Positions 44,351 to 53,989 of a DNA stretch of 64,000 nt are shown in pieces. The first letter of the stretch is position 1. Every line of letters starts with the position of its first letter. Source of the DNA: Toxotes chatareus (lineage: Eukaryota; Chordata; Actinopteri; Toxotidae); assembly GCA_016801885.1 (NCBI GenBank), contig JAFBJY010001477.1, positions 42,512-106,511 on the forward strand, in the 5' to 3' direction. The position numbers and the translations under genes were made by a program. The notes beneath the pieces were generated by a model. That model made no database searches. It saw nothing but the letters and a program-made list of their open reading frames with translations, and had not been told where the DNA came from.

Positions 44351-47300
44351 ATTCCAAAGTGACTCCAAGGTGTCAGCTGAGATGTATTACATGTTTCCAT
44401 GTTTTTCTTGAATGTCATGCGGACTGGTTAGTATTTAAAATATATTTTTAAGTAAAAAATGGTTTATTTTAAGCGTTTGAAAATGTTTTCTCTTCTTTGT
44501 TTAAGATTTTTGCAAGACTTTCACTGATCATTTTGAGGTGAGGTTGCCTCAAGGTTCCTTGAAAATGGAACAGCAGTTTTGAAGATAAAGTTACTGGAGG
44601 AGGCAGGAACCTGAAAGAGGCGCCCTCTTAAAAGCAACAACTTCAAGCTGCTCTGAATGTGGGTTGATCTGACATTGATGGCTATGAAGCAGTACAGTTA
44701 TCCTCAGAATAGTAATACGATTATAACAGTCAAGTCCAACGATCATCAGTTTGTTGTGCTTTATTGATGAACATTTACGAAACTCATCTCAGAGTCTAAA
44801 TAGGCCACTTTGAGTCTGCAGTTAAGACATACCCGATGTGAGGCTGAACATTGCTTTGCTCTAGTTCAGCACAGATTCTAATAACTAGGTCATTAATAGT
44901 TGCAGGCGTGTGAAGTGCTTAAGATCATAAGTAAAACCATTAGAACAATGCACAGAGCAATATCATAAACACACTGCTTAATACCTAAGGAAGAGTAACA
45001 AAAATTAACTACTCTGTCCTCAGAAATTAGGACTACAACATGGCTTCAAAAAAGTGCTGCTAATGCTTCTTCACCTCCACAACCAACTTGGAGAAAGCGT
45101 CACACAAAGATCAGCGTCGGGAGGAGACAGCGGATCATCTGGTAAAATTTCAGGTTGGTTTGTCAAAACTCCAAATACTGTAGATAAAGGCTGAGTTTTA
45201 GAAACACATTTTATGCAAATATATTTTCCTTATTTCCAGTCATCCCAAAGCCTTGAGGGATTATCTCCCCTGACCACTGGAAAGGAACCCACTGTCAATA
45301 TTCTCTTGCCAACAGAAACTTCAAAAGACTCCAGGTTTCACCTTTTTATGTTATCTTGGACAAACAAGCTTTTTGATGGCTATTTCAAGTCAGCATTTTG
45401 CTTTAAATGAGCAATGTGATGGCGCTCTCAGCCTGTAAGTACATTTTTACAGACAAGAGTAAGAGCTCAGAGCAAGCTGTTACAAACAAACCATAATAGC
45501 TTATCGAGCCAAAATGTTGAGATCTTTCCTGTATAATTCATCCTTTGTCTCAGTGCTGCTTTTGTCCAAGGAACCTCAAACAAATCTCTTCACATGTAAA
45601 TTAAAGTCTCTCTAGTTATTGTGGATTCAGGAGACATCTCGACTAAGATACACAGCCTCATTGATAACTTCAGTGTATCTATGAATCCCCCTTTCTAACA
45701 TACGATTTATATAGAGACAGTAAACAATTTCTCAAATCAGTAAACTGACAGCTACTTCTCACATTTCCATTTAATACATTGAAGCAGCTCAGCCAAGGTT
45801 CTACTCCACAACAAAGGCGTGTGTAGGGTTTCAGTTATAGCCAAGCTTTTAGAGAGTAGGTGAACCGGGATTCTGTAGGTCACTTTCTGGCTTTTGGAAA
45901 CACTGGATTTTTCTGAACATGTAATAGCATCTTCACCTTGATTGGCAAGCCATCGTCTGTGTCACACAGTGGTGAGGTGAAATGCTGTGGAGCTGGAGAA
46001 TGTCGTGTTGGACTCACACATGTACTTTCAGTACTGATGAAAGTTACATAACTACTGTTCAGCAAAATAACATCAATTCAGCTCTTTGCACAAAGTGTTT
46101 TTTTGTTTGACCTTGAGCATAGAAACTTGTTTCCATGATCCCTTCCATAAGTCAAGTGGTGAGCACTACACAGAAATTGAACTGATTCCTGAAAAGAGAG
46201 AGTAAGATATTTCAAATGGTTTGATGCTCAGATGTCATGTATGGTTGTGATGATTCATAATGTTATGTTGTATTCAAGAGAGTTATATGATACGATTTCT
46301 AATCTGAATTGAATGAGTTCTCTTACTGTTTTATGCTTGGGAACTGTATGAGTGGTAGCTCACTCCTCAAGTTACACACGTACTACAGAGAAATGTGGCT
46401 GCTTTATACATCTGCAGACATTTTGTTGCACAGTAATATATTTATTTACGATGTTTTAAAAAGTAACTTCACACAAATGTTTTTCATTGGCATTATTATA
46501 TGCCTGTGTATGTTAAATTTGACAGTTAAGATTCAATTAATTTAAAGTATCTTGTGTTGAATGAATTGAATGTATTTGCACAAATAAGCAAAAAAAAAAA
46601 ACAAAACATAGGATGAGTGTTTTGTTATTTTCCCATAAAACTAAATAATAACGATAATGGTGTCATATTTAATTTGTAAGTGTAAATAAAACACATTTTG
46701 AGTGTTGGGTATCCTTTCTGGAGAAAGTTTATATTGAAATTAACTAAATTTTAGAGCCTACACCCAGTGAGGATGAGTATTTTTAACACTGTGGAGGAGT
46801 TCTGGTTAACTCTGTTTTCAGAGTTGAGAAAATTAACCCAGGAACAGAGCTGGCCACAACTCTGCCCACAGAGTCTATTCGATGGTCACACATGTTCACT
46901 CAGACTGAGTTGATTTTAACTTACACAGAGTTTATTCCAGAGGCTAAAACGTGCTGTGTGATATTTCCAGCTTTACACATGAACTTCTACATAAAATAAA
47001 CACTTCTGTAGTGATGAAGAAAAAGTGTCCATGTGATAGCATTTAGGCTTGACCATGGTTCCTGGCTCCTAAACAGAGGAGGAGCAGAGAAATGTGGGCC
47101 AATAGGAGCTTGTTTTAGGTACTGAGCGATAAGAGTTGGATCATTTTGAATCTGATTTCAGAAATGTCCTCCTGTATTGTTTCAACCTCTTTGCACTCCA
47201 ATACCCACCAGGATGACAGCTGAGATGTTCAGATAAACGAGAGTGAACCATGAAGCACGTGGCTGGGTTAAACATCATCACTGGCTGACAGATGAAGTCC

Positions 47301-47755
47301 AGGGTAAGAAAAGCTGAGAGCAGAAGAGGAACACATTCACAAAGTGATATTAAAGAGAGTCAACAATGAAATCTGCTCTTCACCTGAGCTTCTTTCCACT
47401 AACTGTCTCTAGAAGGTGCCAAAGCTCCTGAAGTGTTGATTTGAGAAATGTTTGCATATTATCTCAGGAATGAGTATCATTGGAAACTTGAAATGATTGT
47501 GATGATTGTTACTGTATAAGTCCATGTAAGAGCTCCTTATTTGTTATTATTTACTAGAGGAAGTCAGGCTGCTTCCTGGACGGAGACGGAGACCACTATT
47601 CACAAATGTACTCAGTGGTTTCACTGTGTTAGGTAATAACTAAGATTTCATGTTTCATTCTTAAACTCCAGTATGCTGCCAATGGAGACAGGCCAATACT
47701 GAGTGAATACAATACTGAATACATATGAAAAAACTGCAGGATCTGTGCATGAGGA
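44351..47755. other. Intergenic or intronic sequence of segment B
   Basis: One further exon-like frame lies at 45,240-45,410 on the plus strand. A 'tatttccag' acceptor is followed by S-S-Q-S-L-E-G-L-S-P-L and the frame is open to a TGA, with no domain. The 46.7-46.95 kb part, with repeated 'aactctg..cagagtt' strings, resembles a fish MITE/SINE-type repeat. Nothing else was recognised. Confidence 0.35.
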
Positions 47756-47756
47756 C

Positions 47757-48497
47757 AGGATATTTTCAACTCTTTTTGACTTTTGTTAAACTCTATATAG
47801 CTACTTTTGGACTCTTGAGGACTCTTTGGTTTTTTTGTTAGTAGTTTCGTTTTTGTTAAAACGTTACTCTTGTTTTGGTCTCCTGAGTTTTGGTTTTGCT
47901 TTTCCAGTTTTATTTTTGAAGCCCTAGTCCTTGTGTATCTGTCCTCTGTCTACTTCTTTTGCTTCTTTTTCCGCTTTCCCCTCCTTTGCTGATTGTCTGT
48001 CCTGCTCCTAGTGTGTCACCTGTTGTCAATCAACCCTAGTTTATTTTAAGTCTCATTCTTCCCTGTCTCCTTGTCAGTGTGTCCTAGTGTTCACGAGTGT
48101 TTTGTCCAAGTCTGTTCTTTGCTGTTCTTGTTGTGGTTGCCTTGCTGCTTTTCTCATCCTGGAATCTGTGTTCACCTGCTGTCCTGGTCCTTAATGTTAC
48201 CTGTTTCTCTGTCTTTGTCACCTCTGGATTTGTCCTTCTTCCCTTTGGATTCACTTTCATCTGTTCACCCAAAGTAAGGACTTCAAAGTTTGAAGTCTTT
48301 TGGACTTGAGCTTCTAAAGTTTTTTCTCCTCTTGGTTGTTTAAGTTTTGTTTCCTGGTTTTGGACTTTGATCCAGTGATTTTGAGTTTAATAAAGAGGGA
48401 TTTTAAACTGACCTCATTCATCCGCTCTTGGGGTTTCTTTACATCTGTGCCTCCCCTTAGTAAGTTCTTGGCCACAGCAGTGACTGTAACGGGTCCC
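47757..48497 (+). mobile_element. LTR-like repeat (probable solo LTR)
   Basis: T/C/G-rich sequence ('tcttgttttggtctcctgagttttgg', 'cctgttgtcaatcaaccctag', 'tctccttgtcagtgtgtcc') leads to an AATAAA at 48,390 and a 3' 'cctcattcatccgctcttgg' end. It resembles LTRs of fish Gypsy/ERV-type retrotransposons. No internal coding region is attached. About 700 bp of it (47.58-48.30 kb) is missing from segment A while its 3' end is present. Exact LTR edges and a target duplication were not found. The cysteine-rich frame at 48,071-48,277 is chance. Confidence 0.5.
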
Positions 48498-50800
48498 TGC
48501 TGAGTTGCTGCCTCACCACCTCTACTTTTGGCCTCTGCTCCAAGCTGAGGATTTTATTTATTATTGTATGCATTGTTGCAGAGACAACATTTTTTGATCC
48601 CCTGTATGTCTGATGATGGTGAAATTGACAATAAAAGCCTTTAAATCCTTGGAATACTTTTGTTTGTTTATTTATTGTTGCTTCACAGTTCTTTAGTGTT
48701 GACTTCGAACAGGAATCTTCTGCCCCTCCAGTGGTCACTGTCCAGTAACTACAACTGCACACAGCACAGTGATACTGATGTTCACACTGACCTTCCACAT
48801 TTACTGACTTATTTTAGCTCTAATGTTCATCAGTCTGATAATGACTCTCTGTATGTGAACACATATTATTACACCTGCTATAAATACTGATGTCTGACTG
48901 ATGGACAAATAATCAGAGAGTTTACTGCCCTCCAGTGGTCACACTGACAAGTGTCCAACAGGACTCACACTGATTATTAGGATCAATATGTACCAATCAG
49001 TATTGATGACATCAGCAGGAAGATGAGGACTGGTCATAGTTTGAATAATGTTCCATGTATTATTCCATCCATGTTTTTCAGTACAAGCAGATACACTGTG
49101 AAAAAATGTGACAAATCTAAAAGGATCACTGTAAAATGAGAAATGGAAGATGCACTGTAAAAAAAAATTCTAACATTGATTATCAGGAAATACACTGTAA
49201 AAAGAATTTAATGGAGGCTGTGCAGACTGGTAAAATGTCACAAAGGTGACACAGGATATATCCAATAAAAAACGATGGTCAGATGAGCTCTGGACTAACT
49301 ACAACCAGGAGATGAACTGTAAAAAAATATTACAACAGTGTAATAAACTTGTAAAAAATAATGATGTAAAAAATAAAAAGCAGCAGATGTATTGTGGAAG
49401 TTAGGGCTGCACTGTTAAAAACACAACAACCAGGGGTGACAACATGGAAAACATCACAAGGAAAGGACTGTCAGAAATATGTGATGCAGTGTGAAAATGA
49501 AAACGCACCAAATGACAACATCAGCAGTAAAAGTAATACAAGTATTATCAGCAGCCAGAGGATTCACTGTAAACATGAAAAAAGGCTGAAAAGCAGGTAT
49601 ACACTGTAAAAATGACACATGAAGCTGAAAAACTCTTTAAACATGTTTCAAATAAACTTCTTACAGCTTCTTGTTTTAGTCAAATTATTTCAGCTGCTGG
49701 TTTTCACTCTCCTCTTTTTGAGTCTTTTTTAAGTTGACTTTTAAAATTCATAGAATTGAGGCTCAAACTCTTCAGAGTAGTCAGGAGCTTTCTAACTCTG
49801 TGAACCTCTGAAAGACAGTTTGTTTATCTCAGATCTTTTAGATAAACTGTGGCAGCATTTTAGTTTGAACTGAATCGGGCTGAGTTGTCCAAAAGAGAAA
49901 GACAAAACACTGATGTTCACAATGATGTTTTTAATGTGAAAGGACAAGACCATGATTAGAATCTTAAAAAAGTAAAAGTCAGCAACATTTTTCTCCTGTA
50001 ATAATCATAGCTTCCATCTTTAAAGGACTGGAAGAGGAAGAAATTTACAAGGGCCGTCATGCTATTTCTAGAGGACATGTCTGTGTTTTTTGTACCTACA
50101 TAACTACTACATTTAAGGTGGTGCGCATGCAGCACATCAATTTGAAAGCTGAAAGTCTTATCTTTTCAGTATTTTCTTATGGCTCGCTCACTAAAAAAGT
50201 GCCGGTTCTTTCAGCTCCTCAGGGCTCCATGAGATGTTTTTGTTGCTTAAATTAAATTATTAACAAAATAATGTAAAATTACGTGTAAATGAATTAATTT
50301 TCCTGCGGTCACTCATTTTGTCACCTTCTCAGCCTGTTGTCTCTTTAGGGCTGTTCTCTTCTTTTCTCCTGTGTCTGTAACCCCCCGCTACCACTCCCCA
50401 ACCATCATCTAATCCTAACCTACAAGCCCAGGTTATTAGAAAGATGCATTTTTACAAAAAAATCCAGGCGAGGAAAAAAAAAATTTTTTTTCTGTGTTTA
50501 ATATTCTCTTACTCCATACCAGTTACACACCTACAGTACATCAGACTGCTGAAATAAAACTTTAGAGTGTTACCTTCACAAGAGACCAAACTTTTGAATG
50601 TCCTCCTAAGGGCTCAAGAACAGCTTTGAATTTAATTTGGGTATGTTTTTGGCAGGTGTTTTGGGCAATTTGGCTGGAGTGTTAAGGGGTTAAGAAATAA
50701 TCTGTTTTAATACATGAATCTGAAAAGGTGTGTGTGAGTGAAAGAGACAGACATGTACAGACTGAACTATCTGTTCAACAGTGAGAGAGTTTCTCTAACA
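48498..50800. other. Intergenic, downstream of NLR gene B
   Basis: No coding domain. Contains a run of spaced 'cactgtaaaa' motifs (separate entry), a short duplicated phrase 'ccctccagtggtcac' (48,725 and 48,931) and T/A-rich DNA. Clean sequence. Confidence 0.4.
49088..49618 (+). repeat. Cluster of spaced CACTGTAAAA motifs
   Basis: At least eight near-copies of (A/T)CACTGTAAAAA occur at about 49,093, 49,127, 49,153, 49,191, 49,313, 49,408, 49,565 and 49,602, separated by non-identical sequence. It looks like a decayed tandem repeat of roughly 35-50 bp units. No known function. Confidence 0.55.
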
Positions 50801-50815
50801 GGAGGAGACTCTCTG

Positions 50816-51361
50816 CTACACTCTACAGAGACACTGAGGAACCAGACAACCAGAACCCAAACCCAGGATACAGAGGTTCAGTGAATGTGGTGTTGAAGGT
50901 GTAGAGGTGTGGATCAGTGAGTCTGAGGAGACTCTGTAGAAGGACAGAGAGCCAGCAGGACAGTCCACATACACTGCTACTCTGTGAGAGACAGAGGAAG
51001 ATGATGAAGAGGAGGAGAAGACAGGTGTCTCTCTGTTATTGTGCAAAACAGAGTAACAACCATTACAGCAGATCAGACTCCAGGACTGATCGTTCTTTTC
51101 CAAACAAACAGTTTTCTCTGTCTCCTTTCCTTCTGATTCCTCTGTAACTCACTGATATATCAACTCCTCCCTCCACTTGGCCTCCCAGTAACAGCGACCA
51201 GTCAGACCATTACTACACAGCAGCTGAGGCCACTGGTCAAATGTGTCTGGATGATCAGGATATGACTGATCCTCCTCCACATGTGTCACCTTCCTGTTGT
51301 TGTCAGACAGTTTGATCTTTCTGTTTACTGTGTTTGTGTCGATGGTGAGTTCACAGAAATC
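50816..51361 (-). pseudogene. B30.2 (PRY-SPRY) terminal exon of NLR gene B
   Basis: A splice acceptor (TCATCAG) ends at 51,362, and the stop TAG complement lies at 50,816-50,818, giving a 546-nt exon, a usual size for this domain. The PRY part reads D-F-C-E-L-T-I-D-T-N-T-V-N and on to 'YPDHPDTFDQWPQLLCSNGLTGRCYWE'. The SPRY part has 'NDQSWSLICC', 'VYVDCPAGSLSFY' and terminal 'CLCRV'. Three small indels break the frame: a lost base near 51,170, an extra base in the A-run at 51,096-51,099, and disorder near 50,830-50,860. Since this stretch is otherwise clean, it is either a pseudogene or has residual assembly errors. Confidence 0.85.
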
Positions 51362-52353
51362 TGATGAGAGAAGAAGACACAACACAGCTGCAGTTATTGA
51401 TCAATAACCTGATCATTGATTGATTGATACTTTGAAGATGGTTGAATGTGAGCTGCTTTGTTTTCAGGAATCAAATGAAACCACACTTACACTTCCTCAG
51501 ACCTGGTCTCAACCATCGGACTCCACCAGGCTCCACCCTGAAAGGAGGAGGGGTCAGACCAGCACATTCTCTTTCAGCATGCAAACATGGACATTACATG
51601 GCTCTCATACACAGATGGTTTGATTATTCTGTTCATTCAGCAAAGAGACAAAGGACCTGGAGTCCTTATCTTGGAAGGGAGGTGACATGAGGAGGAGGAA
51701 AGATTTCATCATTTGTCTTCTCCATTTGATATCACTTTTGGTGTCAGACACAACAAAAGATCTCAGAATGACAAGATCAGGATCTCAGAGAGGTTCAGCT
51801 GATTGCCGATCATGGATATTTTAGAAGACAGAGACATGATCAGAGACCTGATTTCATTTCCTCCTTGGTTTGAGACACTGGCAGATGAATGTCTCTGAGC
51901 AGTGTAGATGGTCTTATTATTGTTGGGATGTTATTATTAGTGTGTCAGCACTGAACAGGTATCTAAAGTCTTTGGGGTTGTTGTGGTGAAAGCACTCTGA
52001 GTGCTCAAAGTGGCTCTGTTGGTTCAGGAGCAGTTCAACCAGCTGCAGCTAAAATGTTTCCACGCTGGCTTTGAGCTGATGCAGCATGAAATCCAGTCTG
52101 AGAAAGTCCTGCTGAGGTCACAGAAAACAGCTGACCACACCTGATTTAATGATTGTCACATATTTTCTCTTAAATATGACACAGTGAGTCATGATGAGAT
52201 ACTGAAGTCAGAATTAGAGAAAACCCCTCTTTGTGTTGTTGTTGAATTCAAAGCACTTCTGTAAAGATCTGTCATCAGCTGTGACACACTAAATGTTTCC
52301 AGCTCCTCCTCCTCTATCACACACTGTCTGTGGCTGCAGCAGGCCCTCCATAC
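51362..52353 (-). other. Intron between LRR and B30.2 exons of NLR gene B
   Basis: Bounded by a GTATGG donor at 52,353 and a TCATCAG acceptor at 51,362 on the minus strand. Matched in order by 15.76-16.64 kb of gene A, so the intron is as conserved as the exons, pointing to a recent duplication or allelic relation. No other gene is inside. Confidence 0.6.
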
Positions 52354-52527
52354 CTGAGGGTGTCCAGTCTCCAGTGTGGATCCTTCAGTCCAGCAGACAG
52401 CAGCTTCACTCCTGAGTCTCCTGGATGATTGTAGCTCAGGTCCAGCTCTCTCAGATGGGAGGGGTTGGAGCTCAGAGCTGAGGCCAGAGAAGCACAGCCT
52501 TCCTCTGTGATCACACATCCTGACAGC
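52354..52527 (-). CDS. LRR exon of NLR gene B (174 nt)
   Basis: Flanked by a CTGCAG acceptor and a CAG|GTATGG donor. One intact 174-nt exon encodes L-S-G-C-V-I-T-E-E-G-C, then 'LRELDLSYNHPGDSG' and 'VKLLSAGL', ending in 'LDTLR', the ribonuclease-inhibitor-type LRR pair of fish NLRC3-like proteins. Phase is 1 at both ends (the Arg codon is split as AG|x), so such exons can be duplicated or lost without changing frame. It forms part of the ligand-sensing solenoid. Confidence 0.9.
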
Positions 52528-52865
52528 CTGCAGACACACACAACATCACACAGGAACCCTCTGTCAGCACCTGCTGGTCTGTTTTGTTGATCTTTTTTGT
52601 TCATATTTTTGTTTTTGTTCTGGTTCATTTTGGTCCAGATTCAATGTATTTAAGGCAAATTCTTAAACATCATCTGTAGGATAAAAAAAAAAAATCAACA
52701 ACTGGAGCATAAACAAGAGAAAATGATGAATTGTCTGACTCTAGAAAGTTCTGCTGAACTTTGGTAAATTTTACTTTGAACAATCCTGCACAAGTTGGCT
52801 GTTTATCCACTGATGTAAATCAGATATGAGCAAATCATCAGCTAAACAGGTTGATGGATCCTGAC

Positions 52866-53039
52866 CTGAGAGTCTCCAGGGTACAGTGTGGACTCTTCAG
52901 TCCAGCAGACAGAAGCTTCACTCCTGAATCCTGCAGGTCGTCGTTACTCAGGTCCAGGTGTCTCAGACTAGAGGACTGGGAGCTGAGAACTGAGGATAGA
53001 GCTTCACAGCTTCTCTCTGAGAGGTTACAGCTGCTCAGT
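52866..53039 (-). CDS. LRR exon of NLR gene B (174 nt)
   Basis: Bounded by a CTTCAG acceptor and a CTCAG|GTCAG donor. It is open throughout and encodes L-S-S-C-N-L-S-E-R-S-C, then 'LRHLDLSNDDLQDSG', 'VKLLSAGL' and 'LETLR'. Length and phase equal the exon at 52,354-52,527, so they are tandem duplicates within the gene. The 339-bp intron between them holds a T-rich tract and nothing else. Confidence 0.9.
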
Positions 53040-53985
53040 CTGAAGAGGAAACAATGAAGAAAAAGTCAAGTAACATTTGTGTTGAAAGGACAATCAAAGG
53101 AACAAAACTCTCAGTTTACCCTGCAGCTCACAGCAAACTAACAGACCTGCATTTGAAAACTGGGGCCAAACATCAAACACAGATTTGTTGAGTAAAGCAG
53201 AAATATCAGCTCTTTATCCACCTGCTAACCAATGAGGAGTTTCTACATTGATGATCATCTTTAAAATTAAATATGATACAATGTACAGTAAAGGCCGTAA
53301 TTATTTGGACAGTTATGTATTATATGTTTTGTTCTTCAGGTTCTCAGCACTTTAACTTTACAATATAATAATAGATACTACAGTCAATGACTGCAAAGGA
53401 TTTTACACTAAATATTAAATCTGATGAGTTTGTTTCACTTGATGTGTATTTGTCCAGTTACTTTTGAACCACTAAAAGGGCTGAATCTCCCACACAGTTC
53501 TTTCTATACTGCTCAAATTAAAGGTGAGACTTGCCTCTTTAATGTGGGATCCATTATTTTAATTCAGATTCAATGCGATGAAGCTCAGAGCCTAAAGAAC
53601 AATAACTGTTCAAATACTTCAGGTCTTGACTGTAACTGTGTTAATGTTGGTACCTGATTTGATTTAGTTTGAATCCTCTGATAAAATAGTTTATTAGTTG
53701 TAAGTACAGGGCAGTTGTGTCTCAGCAGGTAGAGAGGTTTTTCCATTAATCACAGCTCTCCTCCTGTCAACATCAAGTGTCCTCAGGCTCAACCTCCAAT
53801 CCACCAGCCCTGATGGTCAGACCAGCACCTTGTATGGTAGCTGGCTGCCATCAGTGTGTGTGAATGGGTGAATGAGAGGCAGCATGTAAAGAGCTGTGGG
53901 TAAAAGTTCTATATAAACGCAGCCATTTACCAGTTTTTAGGTTTAGTGAAATTTGAATCATGATTTTGAGTCAGAGCATTCTTAT
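53040..53985 (-). other. Intron of NLR gene B upstream of the LRR exons
   Basis: Clean sequence matching 17.17-18.05 kb and, for its first half, also 21.67-21.95 kb in the noisy copy. It includes a 'gtgtctcagcaggtagagaggtttttcc' string near 53,716 that resembles fish repeat DNA. No exon seen. Confidence 0.5.
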
Positions 53986-53989
53986 ACTC

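Noticed and set aside
48071..48309. Cysteine- and leucine-rich frames resembling secreted peptides
   Set aside because: They lie in the T/C-rich LTR-like repeat, overlap in two frames and on both strands, and are broken in segment A.
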